The notes under the pieces are model-generated. The model did not search any database. It worked only from the letters and a program-made list of their open reading frames with translations, and was not told the origin of the DNA. Below are positions 1-9,775 of a stretch of 30,685 bases of DNA, in pieces; within the stretch, counting starts at the first letter, position 1; every line of letters starts with the position of its first letter. The stretch covers positions 1-30,685 of the forward strand of contig JADIIU010000143.1 in assembly GCA_027603945.1 (NCBI GenBank), in the 5' to 3' direction. This DNA comes from Terramyces sp. JEL0728 (taxonomy: Eukaryota > Chytridiomycota > Chytridiomycetes > Rhizophydiales > Terramycetaceae). Position numbers and translations under genes: made by a program.

Positions 1-159
1 GGTACAATTTTTTACAGTACAATTTAATATTTGTGAAACTTTGAAACCCCCCAGTACCAACCAAAATTTTCATGGGATTTGAGAAGCTACTCTGATTTTA
101 AAGAGCTGCCTTCATTTTGATACATATTCTTGAACAACGCGATAAATTCCAATGACCGT

Positions 160-1369
160 TTATTCAAGTGGACAGCAGCGCAGTTCATCACAAGAACTGG
201 GACATTGCAAAACACAGCTCTCGTAATCATCGACAAACTCTGGTTGGACTGTAGAGCTATGGATTCCATGACCCTATGTCAACAATAACTTACATGCATC
301 TCCATTTTGATCAAATCTGCAATTTCCATATAACCAGGATTAGTTTTAGCTAGCACCACGTGCACTGATCCGACTATTTGTGTATCAGATAACTGCCATA
401 CATGAAGTTCATGGATATTTAGTATCCCGTTGATTTTCATCAACTTATTTTTCAGTGTAGTCAGCGATATGCTTTGTGGAGTTGCTTGCAGTAAAATAAA
501 GATTGCTGATCTACATAGCGGTATGGTGGAAATAATAATAATTACCGTAATCAACAGTGACATTATTGGATCCATATAAATTGTCCAATCTTGCTGTATG
601 TAAATAATGATTAAAGTGGATGTAATCACTCCAATTGAAGTCATCAAATCTCCAAACAAATGAAGGTATACCCCGTGTAGGTTCAAGTCACCGTGGTGGT
701 CTTTCATCAATTCCGCTGCCTTGACAACCGCAGTGTTTAATTCCAGTGGGTCCTCTTCCGAATCAGCAACTGCCTGGTATTCAAATCCGTTTAGAGTAGT
801 CTTTTTAGAATGGTTGTGCGAACAAGGTTCGTGTCCATGCTCCACATCGTGAAGCGAATGTTCGTCGGTTATTTCATCATCATGCGAATGTGTGGTGTGA
901 GAATGTCCGTGGCAGTGTGAATGACCATGGGAGTGACCTGAATTAAATTAAATTACCATGAAAGATGAGCATTCCAATGATATTCATTGCTAATCCAGAA
1001 CAAGCGACATAGAGCACAACCCACGGGTTCTCGATATCGCTTGGCTGGATTAATCTCTGTATGGCTTCAATAATTAAAATAAATGACAATGAGAGCAAAG
1101 AACATCCATTAATAAGAGCTCCAATAATTTCCGCTCTTTGCAATCCAAAGGAAAATTCAGGTCCGACTACTGTTTTTGAAATCTAGTTTAATAATGGTTA
1201 CTCTAGTTGCATACAATGCTATTATGAATGAGAAAATATCTGAAAGCATATGAAAGGAATCCGCAACGAGAGCAACTGATCCGTATACATATCCGCCGAC
1301 TATCTCTGCAAAGAAGAATAGGGAAGACAGGCATATCATAATTATCAGCTTGGTTTGCTTTCCATCCAT
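160..1369 (-). CDS. Zinc transporter, cation diffusion facilitator family (ZnT1/Zrc1-like)
   Basis: This gene encodes a proton-coupled zinc exporter of the CDF/SLC30 family, expected in the vacuolar or plasma membrane. Splicing out introns at 1183-1201 (19 nt), 938-956 (19 nt) and 274-293 (20 nt) gives 383 aa. Six membrane segments are visible. The metal site is seen as DSFHMLSD in TM2 and HLFGD in TM5, the HxxxD pairs typical of zinc-selective members. Between TM4 and TM5 lies a histidine-rich cytosolic loop (repeated HGHSH). The last exon restores a GIHSSTVQPEF-type block, as in the C-terminal domain of ZnT1-like proteins, followed by a cysteine-rich tail. The start is the first ATG in frame (1369); the stop is TAA at 160-162. 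It is divergent from the gene at 1742. Family assignment is firm; exact substrate and membrane are inferred. Confidence 0.9.
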
Positions 1370-1378
1370 TTTGCACAA

Positions 1379-1741
1379 AAAATTTGGATAAATTTCCTAC
1401 ACGGAAAAAATTATCACTTTATGTGTCCAGCATGAATAGGCGGTTTCGATCAACGAGCATAAACGGGATTGCCGGATACTGTTCTGCACAATACAGTCGT
1501 TGATTGTGCAACTCCCAAGCTGATTCAGGTGTAATTAAATGAATATCCCCTCAATGCATCAGGATAAATTCGGATGAATGTTGGAAATTGATCCATTCAT
1601 TCGGCGAATAATCTCGAACGTCAGTTGCTATTGCGGACATTCAAAGTTTCACCATTCATCGGAAGAATCTCGGAAAAAGAAACGCGAAAAACAACCTTTG
1701 CACTATAAAAAAGTAAACTTTGAACGATAATTCAAACTAAA
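1379..1741. promoter_or_regulatory. Divergent intergenic region with TATA-like box
   Basis: This 363-nt gap separates the divergent zinc transporter and the gene at 1742. No coding sequence was recognised. A TATAAAA at 1704-1710 lies 32 nt before the ATG at 1742 and could be its core promoter. Short motifs related to GGATGAATG/CATTCATCC recur at about 1573, 1595 and 1652 in both orientations. Function is inferred from position only. Confidence 0.3.
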
Positions 1742-2341
1742 ATGACCGATTCAAACCCAATAGTATATTTGCATTCGCATTCAACCAGCTCTCCAAGCGA
1801 AAATGTCTGCACAGATGAAAAATGTCCTGCATTCAACATTGATCAAATCATCAAAGAAAAGTTTGAAACTTACCGCGAAGAAGAAAAAGAAAGAGACGAA
1901 GATTTCCCAGATGCGTACGAACCATTCTGTGACCTCGCTGAGAATATCAAAAAATTTGCAGTAATGTTGGCCAAAGAAGTTGGCGATGAATTTTCTGGTG
2001 CTAAAGATCATGTTACCAGAGATACCAAGAATGCAGCAAAAGATTTGGCAAAAGAGCTAAAGAATGCTGCTCATGAAGTCAAGAATACAATGAAACAACA
2101 TCAACATGAACGATCAAAAAGAGCTAAAAGAGCTTCAAGATTCCATCCTCATTTCCCATTCCCACCGCCGCCACCACCAGTTCCACCTGTACCGCCTGTA
2201 AATGGTGCTGGTATCCCACCAATTCCACCAGTGCCAAGATTCACTGAAGCAGAAATTGCAGATTTGATTGATCAGGGTGCTCAAGTAGTCATTCACGAAT
2301 CTGATGATGGAAAATCAAGAAAGATAATCATTTCGTATTAA
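1742..2341 (+). CDS. Unknown 199-aa helical and proline-rich protein
   Basis: I do not recognise this protein. It is a single exon of 199 aa. The first 60 residues are acidic and polar. Residues about 65-125 form a charged amphipathic helix region rich in Ala, Lys and Glu (AAKDLAKELKNAAHEVKN), like LEA-type or coiled-coil segments. A basic patch follows (ERSKRAKRASR), then an almost pure proline linker at about 138-165 (FPFPPPPPPVPPVPP) and a short C-terminal segment with alternating hydrophobics. There is no signal peptide or membrane segment. The proline tract could bind SH3, WW, EVH1 or profilin partners. The basic patch could be a nuclear signal. Both ideas are inference. A TATA-like box lies 32 nt upstream. 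Confidence 0.7.
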   Translation: MTDSNPIVYLHSHSTSSPSENVCTDEKCPAFNIDQIIKEKFETYREEEKERDEDFPDAYEPFCDLAENIKKFAVMLAKEVGDEFSGAKDHVTRDTKNAAKDLAKELKNAAHEVKNTMKQHQHERSKRAKRASRFHPHFPFPPPPPPVPPVPPVNGAGIPPIPPVPRFTEAEIADLIDQGAQVVIHESDDGKSRKIIISY

Positions 2342-2544
2342 ATAAACCTGATTTTTGTATATTTGGCGCTTTTATCGAAACATTGGAAATTACGAATTCT
2401 ACCAGAGATTATATACCGTTGGCGGCAATTAAACCGTTGGATATCTCGCGGTGGTGTATACGAATATTTAGATGGGTGATATAGAATAACCACATTGCCA
2501 CTCTAGAAACGTCATTGTGCAAACATTTTCTCTAAATCAAAGCA

Positions 2545-3279
2545 ATGGATGTCTGCAACTTTGTGTCTGGAATCATCTTGGGCATGACTTTTTATGATAT
2601 TGGGTTGACACCGGTTCTATCAGGAAAGAAAATCCCAGTGCTGATGTTCTTGGCTGCTTTCACGGCAACAATATACATTCTGGGGTTTGAAATAATCGCT
2701 AGGTGCCAGTTAGATCCTTCATCCACTGAATATCTGGTAATTGCTCTAATTATGAATGTGATGGATAGTCTGTCGGCAATACCGTACATTTACTCTTTGA
2801 TTTCTCGGTTGGTTGCAATTATGCCTCTCAATCCAAACAACGAGTACTTTTATACAATCATGGTTATACCGCTCGTTTATCCAATTGTAGATATTTACGG
2901 AATCATGGTTCTGTTTGGATGCCCTTTCAACCCGCGCTTAGCCAGCACTCTATTCGCGTTGGGTAATGTTGCTTTTGGAACTACATTCTTTTCTTTGGAT
3001 ATGTGTGTTACGTATTGGCTCATCAAGAACCAGCCAACACCAAATGCCATAGACTTTTTCCCGCTAGTTGGAGGATTAATTTACATTGCAACTGCTCTTG
3101 CTGCTACTTTTGATTCGGCCATTGATGCGTCTCCTCTGTATCTTGCATACGCCATTGATATCTTTTCTTACCAAATTGTTTCAAGGCGATTGACAGGTGT
3201 AATTAAAGGCAGGACATCGAGCGTACAATCTCCAATGAAAATACCTTCTGGTTCAAAAACTGACAATTCCCTTTATTAA
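2545..3279 (+). CDS. Seven-span membrane protein, tandem family member 1
   Basis: This is a 244-aa single-exon integral membrane protein and the first of four tandem paralogues, each starting MD[VI]CN. Hydrophobicity suggests seven membrane segments, at roughly residues 5-22, 31-49, 62-90, 95-118, 130-152, 168-185 and 190-212, with a short Ser/Thr-rich cytosolic-type tail. Motifs shared with the paralogues include GKKIPVL before TM2, LISRLVAI after TM3, YPIVDIY in TM4, GNxAFGxTFFxLD in TM5 and YQxVSRRL at the end of TM7. I do not recognise the family. The layout resembles a receptor or small transporter. This copy is the most divergent: its TM5-TM6 loop has NQPTPNAID where the others have SKQELVD or SRQELVD. 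Function is unassigned. Confidence 0.85.
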   Translation: MDVCNFVSGIILGMTFYDIGLTPVLSGKKIPVLMFLAAFTATIYILGFEIIARCQLDPSSTEYLVIALIMNVMDSLSAIPYIYSLISRLVAIMPLNPNNEYFYTIMVIPLVYPIVDIYGIMVLFGCPFNPRLASTLFALGNVAFGTTFFSLDMCVTYWLIKNQPTPNAIDFFPLVGGLIYIATALAATFDSAIDASPLYLAYAIDIFSYQIVSRRLTGVIKGRTSSVQSPMKIPSGSKTDNSLY

Positions 3280-3442
3280 ATGGAGGATGGTCATATTTCT
3301 ATACCAGACGCAATTGTTTATAATCTGCGTAGCTGATGCTCACTGAAATGGAATCTATATCTCCACATGAATAGTACAATAATATAAAATATTTCATGAT
3401 ATAATCGAAAGAGAACACGTCATCCTAATATTTTAAAAATTA

Positions 3443-4171
3443 ATGGATGTCTGCAATTTTCTATCTGGAGTTGTAATAGGAATCACATTTCATGATATCG
3501 GGCTGAAACCAGTATTAGCAGGAAAAAAGATTCCAGTGTTGATATTCCTGTCTATAGTTACAGCGTTCTTTTATGTGTTGGGATACGAGATACAAGCGCG
3601 AGTTCCCCTTCAGCCTGGCTCGACAAGTTTTATTGCAGTGGGAATTGTGATGAATATTATGGATATGACGAGTTCAATTCCATACGTGTGGGCACTGATT
3701 TCCAGACTAATTGCGATTCTTCCAATGCACAACCACAAGCATTTACTGTATATTTGGATGATTGTTCCCTTTCTATACCCAATTGTAGATATCTACAACA
3801 TACTGGTACTATTGGATTACCCTCTGGATCCAGCTCTTGGACCGCTACTGTACGCAATTGGGAATATAGCGTTTGGGATCACGTTCTTTTTCCTTGACTT
3901 ATTGGTTACTTATTTCCTCTTCAAATACAAATCAAAGCAAGAACTGGTGGATTATTTTCCTGTGATTGCTGGAATGCTTTTCATCGCGAATGCCCTCACA
4001 GCAACATTTAATCCATGGATTGATGCATGCCCATTCTACTTGGCCTATGCAATTGACGTTTTAGCTTACCAGCGAGTATCAAAAAGATTATGCCATGTTA
4101 TTTCGGGCATGGACAAGAAAAATAGCTCCAAAGTAAATTCATTTGCGCAGACAGTGCCGAATTACAACTGA
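3443..4171 (+). CDS. Seven-span membrane protein, tandem family member 2
   Basis: This is a 242-aa single-exon paralogue, 163 nt downstream of member 1 on the same strand. It has the same seven-segment plan and block motifs (MDVCNF at the start, GKKIPVL, YPIVDIY, GNIAFGITFFFLDL, VDYFP, YQRVSKRL). The TM2-TM3 loop reads YEIQARVPL, as in member 3. The loop after TM5 is KYKSKQELVDYFP. The tail is short and polar (KKNSSKVNS). There is no obvious signal peptide, so the first hydrophobic segment probably serves as signal-anchor. The copies keep full-length frames despite much amino-acid divergence, so all appear to be under selection. The biochemical role is unknown. Confidence 0.85.
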   Translation: MDVCNFLSGVVIGITFHDIGLKPVLAGKKIPVLIFLSIVTAFFYVLGYEIQARVPLQPGSTSFIAVGIVMNIMDMTSSIPYVWALISRLIAILPMHNHKHLLYIWMIVPFLYPIVDIYNILVLLDYPLDPALGPLLYAIGNIAFGITFFFLDLLVTYFLFKYKSKQELVDYFPVIAGMLFIANALTATFNPWIDACPFYLAYAIDVLAYQRVSKRLCHVISGMDKKNSSKVNSFAQTVPNYN

Positions 4172-4475
4172 TAATGTGGGAATAATAAAGCCTGGTTCAT
4201 CTTTACGGAATCCATATTAAAATTGCACTACGCTAAAATTAGGGGTTTCCTTTGATATTTACGCAAAGTGAGATTGAATTGTCATTAAAATTGCGACTAT
4301 TCATTGAATAACATTTTGAGAAGCAAATATTTCTTTGTAGCGATATACTACTAACTCGCCACCATGAGACTAAACCCCATTGAAGCTGCGCAGAGAATAA
4401 TGTATTTGCTATAAAAACGTTTCCAGTCCTCGTAGCTGGAACACGTCATCCATACTTTTCGCCTTATCTGCCAAA
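4172..4475. promoter_or_regulatory. Intergenic region upstream of family member 3
   Basis: This 304-nt gap lies between members 2 and 3 of the seven-span array. I see no gene. A TATAAAAA at 4410-4417 lies 58 nt before the ATG at 4476 and is a plausible core promoter element for member 3. A 16-codon frame with a Kozak-like GCCACCATG start (4363) ends at that box and is probably upstream of the transcription start. Other sequence is AT-rich without clear structure. Confidence 0.3.
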
Positions 4476-5222
4476 ATGGACGTGTGCAACTTTCTTTCAG
4501 GTGTAGTGCTTGGCATCACCTTCCACGATATAGGAATTGGGCCGATTCTAGCAGGTAAACGGATCCCAATATTGATTTTCGTGGCGGTCCTGACTGCTTT
4601 CATTTACATTCTGGGATATGAAATACAAGCTCGCGTGCCACTAGATCCATCATCGCCAGCCTATATAGGAATAGGAATCGCTATGTCGATTATGGATGGC
4701 ACCTCGGCAATCCCATACGTATATGCGCTTATTTCACGCTTGGTAGCAATTTTACCAACAAACAGGTACAAATCGTATCTTTATCTATGGATGATTGTCC
4801 CAATTTTATATCCCATTGTGGATATTTACACTGTGCTGGTACTGGTAGGATACCCAGTTAATCCGGCATACGGACAATTCCTTTACGCGATTGGCAATAT
4901 TGCGTTTGGAATTACGTTCTTTGTGCTTGACCTCTGCGTAACTTTTTGGCTATTCAAGTACCAATCCAAGCAAGAGCTTATTGACTACTTTCCACTGTTT
5001 GCTGGTGTACTTTATATTGCAAATGCTATTGCTGGAACGATTGATACCAGTATTGATCCTTGTCCGTTTTACCTTGTCTATGCTATTGATGTGCTTGCCT
5101 ATCAGCAAGTGTCTAGAAGAATGTGCAATATGATGGGGGCAAAGCCTTCTAATTCTATTGGAGTGTCTGGCAAGCCAAGTACTGTAAATACAAAGTCGGT
5201 GATGAAATCTGATGATGACTAG
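4476..5222 (+). CDS. Seven-span membrane protein, tandem family member 3
   Basis: This is a 248-aa single-exon paralogue with the same seven-segment topology and block motifs (MDVCNF start, GKRIPIL, YEIQARVPL, PYVYALISRLVAIL, YPIVDIY, GNIAFGITFFVLDL, YQQVSRRM). Its C-terminal tail is longer and polar (Ser/Thr/Lys rich, ending KSDDD), with many possible phosphorylation sites. It is closest to members 2 and 4 by eye. Members of this array share no recognisable enzymatic signature. A receptor or transporter role would be a guess based on topology. Confidence 0.85.
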   Translation: MDVCNFLSGVVLGITFHDIGIGPILAGKRIPILIFVAVLTAFIYILGYEIQARVPLDPSSPAYIGIGIAMSIMDGTSAIPYVYALISRLVAILPTNRYKSYLYLWMIVPILYPIVDIYTVLVLVGYPVNPAYGQFLYAIGNIAFGITFFVLDLCVTFWLFKYQSKQELIDYFPLFAGVLYIANAIAGTIDTSIDPCPFYLVYAIDVLAYQQVSRRMCNMMGAKPSNSIGVSGKPSTVNTKSVMKSDDD

Positions 5223-5365
5223 CCTCAATTCGTATGGAAATAAATATCTGTTTGTGTAAATTATATCTACACATAATTTTTCGTATTTGACGGAAATATA
5301 TTTTAATTCTATGGTAGATTTCATTTAGCATACGCGATTCATTTCAATAATCTGCCTCGCGATAG

Positions 5366-6121
5366 ATGGACATTTGCAACTACTTGTCAGCAGTAGTTAT
5401 AGGCATGACACTTAAAGATATTGGTCCAACAGCGATTTTACAAGGAAAGAAAATACCCATTCTGATATTTTTAGCTGTAATCACATCATTCTTTTACATT
5501 TTAGGGTATGAAATCCAAGCACGCATACATCTAATACCAAAAACCCCCAGTTACACAGCGGTAGAAATTATGATGAATATCATGGATATGTCGTCAGCGA
5601 TACCATATGTTTACGCCCTAATATCGAGACTTGTAGCTATCATGCCATTAAATGAATATAGAAATTACCTGTACATTTGGATGATTGTTCCGATCCTGTA
5701 TCCCATCGTTGATATTTATGACATACTGCTACTGCTAAACTTTCCATTGGATCCAACGTTGGCGTCGTTATTGTATGCAATTGGAAATATAGCTTTTGGA
5801 ATTACATTCTTTTTCTTGGATTTGCTCGTAACAGCTTGGCTGTATCAGTACAAATCCAGACAAGAACTAGTAGACTGCTTTCCTTTAGTTGCAGGTATTC
5901 TTTACATAGCAAATGCCATGGCTGCAGCGCTGGATCCAAATATTGATACCAGCCCATTTTACCTGGCATATGTAATCGATATATTTGCATTTCAACAAGT
6001 ATCAAGAAGATTGTCACTCGCAGTAGGCAGAAACAGCAGTAATGCAATCAGCATGTCAACATCGATGAGGGAAAGATCCAATATTCGAATGGAAATGAGT
6101 AGTGACATTTCAAATTTATAG
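5366..6121 (+). CDS. Seven-span membrane protein, tandem family member 4
   Basis: This is the last copy of the array, 251 aa, single exon, starting MDICNY. The conserved blocks are present (GKKIPIL, YEIQARI, PYVYALISRLVAI, YPIVDIY, GNIAFGITFFFLDL, YQQVSRRL equivalent FQQVSRRL). The tail is Ser/Met/Arg-rich (NSSNAISMSTSMRERS). It converges with the hydrolase gene on the other strand; only 41 nt separate the two stop codons. No function can be assigned from sequence. Confidence 0.85.
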   Translation: MDICNYLSAVVIGMTLKDIGPTAILQGKKIPILIFLAVITSFFYILGYEIQARIHLIPKTPSYTAVEIMMNIMDMSSAIPYVYALISRLVAIMPLNEYRNYLYIWMIVPILYPIVDIYDILLLLNFPLDPTLASLLYAIGNIAFGITFFFLDLLVTAWLYQYKSRQELVDCFPLVAGILYIANAMAAALDPNIDTSPFYLAYVIDIFAFQQVSRRLSLAVGRNSSNAISMSTSMRERSNIRMEMSSDISNL

Positions 6122-6162
6122 ACATGGGGATTATGAAAATAACATGCATTTAATATTTCTGT

Positions 6163-7362
6163 TTATTCGTCTTTTTGAACATGGATATTAACCAGGCCAG
6201 GTGCTATTGGAGTACCGACTGTAAACCTTTGAACACAATAGTCTTTTCCGTCGATGCTCTTAGTTTCTTTAGTATGCGCAGGCTCAATGAAATCTGCTGA
6301 ATGTCCAACAGGACTAAATGTGATTAATTCAATCGGAGTTTTCACGTACTTGAAACAAGGAAATTGCATTCCTCCCTGAATATCTGCCAAATCAGTTTTG
6401 AATTCCAAGTGCAAGACCAGATTGGAATCGGAAGGTAAAGGAGATTCAAAATTCAAAGTGGAGCCGGCAACAGTTGCTTTTTGCGAGTATCTGAAAGTTT
6501 TGCTATCAACCTGCCAATTTTTGACAGAATCTAGGCCATCAGGTGTGCGCAATACAGTTGCCAAGCAAGAAGAAATTTTGATATGCTCGTTTGAATCTAA
6601 AGTAAGGCTGGCCAATTCATCTTTTGTTTTTAAACTATCGTTAACATTTAATTACGCTATAGAAACCGCTCCGCTGAACCCTGTGTACTCTTGATTTGGA
6701 TTGAAAATGGTAAGAGTGTATTTGATTGGCTCCACTGGGGATTCATGGCAATCCAGTAATTCCAGCCAGTAAGCAACTCTTTCAAAAGTAGCTTGATCAT
6801 AAATAGTCCTGTGTCCACCTATGTAATGAACCGTTTCAAACAGCCCTTCACCTCTCTTAACTTCATGTCTATTATCATCAGTGTATCCCATCAAATTCAA
6901 ACTTGGGCAGTTTAAAGTTTTGGAAAACACTTCCATACCTTCAGGAATTGTACCGTTGAGCAACACAAACTTTGGTCGAGGTGACAGCAAACTAGACACC
7001 ATGCCTGCTACCATTGACCCGTTGGAAAACCCAAGAATACCAACAAAGCTGTCATCCCAGTGCTCCCTTACTTTTTCCAAGGCAGGCAACAAATCCAAAT
7101 CAACAGTAACGGCTGGGAACCCTTCATAGACGACCCTTGTTTCTCCATTGGTTAAATGGTCACAATTTTCAAACCATCTGTTGAAGCTTGGAGAGCCAGA
7201 TTTCAGCATTGCCTCTGGAAGCCATTCTTTTGGGAACTCTAATGGACCGTCAATAAATACCAATTCGTATTTATTTTTGAGGATTTCTTCAAGTGGTTCC
7301 AATGTTTTTTGCATGCGTTCTTTGCATCCTGCCATTCCGTGTAAACATAAAATCCTCTTCAT
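6163..7362 (-). CDS. FSH-type serine hydrolase with a C-terminal M1-aminopeptidase-like N-domain
   Basis: One 21-nt intron (6635-6655) joins two frames into a 392-aa protein. Residues 1-205 match the family of serine hydrolases (FSH/OVCA2, alpha/beta-hydrolase fold): the oxyanion-region motif LCLHGMAG at the start, nucleophile motif GFSNGS with Ser113, an acid in GYTDD (about 162-163) and His184 in GGH. These hydrolases usually act on short esters or thioesters in the cytosol. Residues about 212-392 look unlike this fold. YTLTIFNP...GFSG, LTLDSNEHIKI, FESPLPS and then FPCF resemble the beta-rich N-terminal domain of M1 aminopeptidases, stopping well before the HExxH catalytic domain, which is absent. 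The assignment of the second domain is by eye and less sure. GFSNGS replaces the commoner GFSQGA-type nucleophile elbow. Confidence 0.8.
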
Positions 7363-7644
7363 TTTTGCAGAGTTGTAACTTTCAATCCTATTTATGCCTG
7401 GGTCCCGAATTGCTTTTTGCTGGTAAAGTTTGGATTCTCAACACAGAATGACTCGATTACTTATTATTAGCAAGTGCGATTCCTGGCATTTCTGTTTTGT
7501 GGCAGAATCTGATCTGGCAAGATATCCGGAGGTGTTGCTAATACAACTCTCCATTAATTCAAAATCATTCCTTCATACAGCATTTGGGTTCTATTCCGTA
7601 ATTTTATTAGAGGATAGCAGGTGTTATATTTTTCAAAAAAAATA
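7363..7644. promoter_or_regulatory. Divergent promoter region, hydrolase / SCYL2
   Basis: This 282-nt gap separates the divergent starts of the hydrolase (7362, minus) and SCYL2-like (7645, plus) genes, and must hold both promoters. I found no clear coding exon. A non-conserved frame at about 7430-7645 overlaps the SCYL2 start in a different frame and looks like chance. No confident binding motif was seen. Confidence 0.25.
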
Positions 7645-9736
7645 ATGGGAAATGCAATTTCGCAACAGTACGATATAAAGCAAACTCTGGCGACATCAGG
7701 CCCAGGTGATTTGTGGACAATCAGCAACGCAACCAAGAAACAGACTCAAAAACAGCTCTCAATCTTCATGTTTGATAAATCAAAAGTGCAAAAATTGGTT
7801 CCATTTGCAAAACAGGAGCAATTGAAAAAAGAAACAGAATATATATCTGAAATATTGAAGCAATCCGTTCAGCAATTGACTAGATTGAGGCATCCGTGTA
7901 TCTTGCATGTAACGGAAGCATTTGTGGATTTAAAAACAGTGTACTGCTTTGGGTCTGACCCACTAGCAGGCAATCTCTCTACTTTGCTCTCAAGCCCAAT
8001 GGACGAATTGGAAATACAAGCAGGGTTATTGAGTATTTGTAAAGGGTTGCAATTCCTACATTCCAACGGCATTGTTCACAATTGCTTGATTCCTTCGTGT
8101 GTTTTTATCGATCAAAAGAACGATTGGAAAATTAGTGGGTTTGAATTTGCTTCTAGAGCGGGTAATTTATCAATCAGAACGTTTCCTCAGTACTGTTTGC
8201 CTTCTGTTGCCTACTTTGCACCTGAAGTTGTCCTAGAAGATAGATGCGAACCGAAGAGCGATGGTTATTCATTTTAATGGTAGTATATTCATTAGGAGCC
8301 CTCATCTGTTCACTTTTCAACAAAGGCAAACCACATTTATCTGTTACAGTTCAGAATTTCAAAGATGTGATAATCCAGCCAATTGAATTATCTTACTTGC
8401 CTGCATTTCTTGAATCTACTGTAAGGAGAATGCTGGCAGTTGAAATTACTGTGCGGATGGGATTGAACGAATTCTTGACCACAGAATATTTCAACAGTAA
8501 TACCGTTAATACCATCAAATACCTGGATAATTTTATTGAACAATCGAATAGCGACAAAGCCGCCTTTTTGAAGGGATTGCCAGGTCTTTTACCTCTATTT
8601 TCAAGTTCAACATTAGTAAAGAGGATATTGCCCGTTTTGGAGCAGGAAATGAAGAACCCAGCACTAATCAATTTCCTATTACCAAACATACTTTTTATTG
8701 CAGAGAAAACGAACGACAATGAATTCAAAAAACATATTTTGCCTTGTATCAAAATATGTCTCTCGAGCAAAAACAGCGACATCATTCTGGCAATTTACTC
8801 AAAGATAGAATTAATATTACAAAAGTGCGATATAAAGGAGTTGACTCCGTATATCTTGGAAGCTATTGACAATGCCGATATGCAGATACAAACCACTGTT
8901 TGCCAATCGTTGGCGAAAATAGCAGCAAACTTGGACTATCACACAGTCAAAAATGTAATTAAAGTTAATCCAGATATATGACAAAGTCCAACTGATATTC
9001 TCTACTGCAAAAGTGGTAGGTATTCAAGGAAATACGTTATTAGCAATCAAAGCGCTCGTGCCCAAACTAGACGCAGTAGGTTTTATTAATCTAGACAACT
9101 GTCGGCAAAAACTTGCTGCCAATGCTGGAACAACGCAACAAACCGCATCAATCACTGATATCACTATATATAAACATATACCAAAAATCAAGTGAAATTG
9201 TAGATTATTTAGTAATTGGAACTATAATTATACCCCAACTGTGGGTCTTGACATGTCACCAGCATATTACAATGCAGAATTTCAAGAATATTTGCAGCGC
9301 AATTGATGGATTGAGCACCAGTGTAAGACAGCAAAAATTAAAACAAATTGAACAAAGCAAGGTTGAAAATAGTGCTGTAAAAGATCATGCTGCTTCAAAG
9401 AATCATGCGAAAATACAAGCTGCGCCAGCAGCAGTAGATCCTTCAGTGTCTTTGAATTTCTGGAATAGACTGGATAATATGGCACTAAATGACCAGAAGC
9501 CGTCAAATACAAACCAGGTTCAGTCGTTTAATAACCATGTGCCCACCATTCCACCTCCAACTAACCCAAGAGCATCAGCCGTTCAAAGTACACTTGCACC
9601 AGCATTCAATTCGCAGCAACTTAATGTTCAAATGCAGCCGCTAGTTCCTACTCGAGCCACTCAATTCACTCCAACACAATCAAGTATGAAGCGGGAGCTA
9701 TCGAAAAAAGAAATCCGAGAATTCGACTTGCTATAA
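7645..9736 (+). CDS. SCYL2: SCYL2-type pseudokinase (clathrin-coat associated)
   Basis: Removing introns at 8264-8283 (20 nt), 8955-8973 (19 nt) and 9076-9094 (19 nt) gives 677 aa. Residues about 8-290 form a degenerate protein-kinase domain. The start MGNAISQQYDI and the block QQLTRLRHP are characteristic of SCYL2/CVAK104 and fission-yeast Ppk32. Catalytic residues are missing: HRD reads H145-N-C and DFG reads GFE (165-167). The APE region is kept (YFAPEVVLED). A helical HEAT-like region follows to about residue 520, then a Gln/Pro/Asn-rich disordered tail containing NFWNRLDNM. In other organisms SCYL2 binds clathrin and adaptors in TGN-endosome traffic. The initial MG raises the possibility of N-myristoylation. 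An upstream exon cannot be excluded, because animal proteins have extra residues before MGN. It is convergent with taxilin, with 39 nt between stops. Confidence 0.88.
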
Positions 9737-9775
9737 TATACTCTTGTGCTGTTCGGCATGTTTAATCAACTAGCA

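Noticed and set aside
1..159. Left-edge sequence with repeated GTACAATTT (about 2-30)
   Set aside because: Two short AT-rich copies near the edge are too little to call an element; no coding pattern is seen.
4363..4413. 16-codon upstream frame with a Kozak-like GCCACCATG start
   Set aside because: Its end overlaps the TATA-like box for the next gene, so it is probably not transcribed as a leader.
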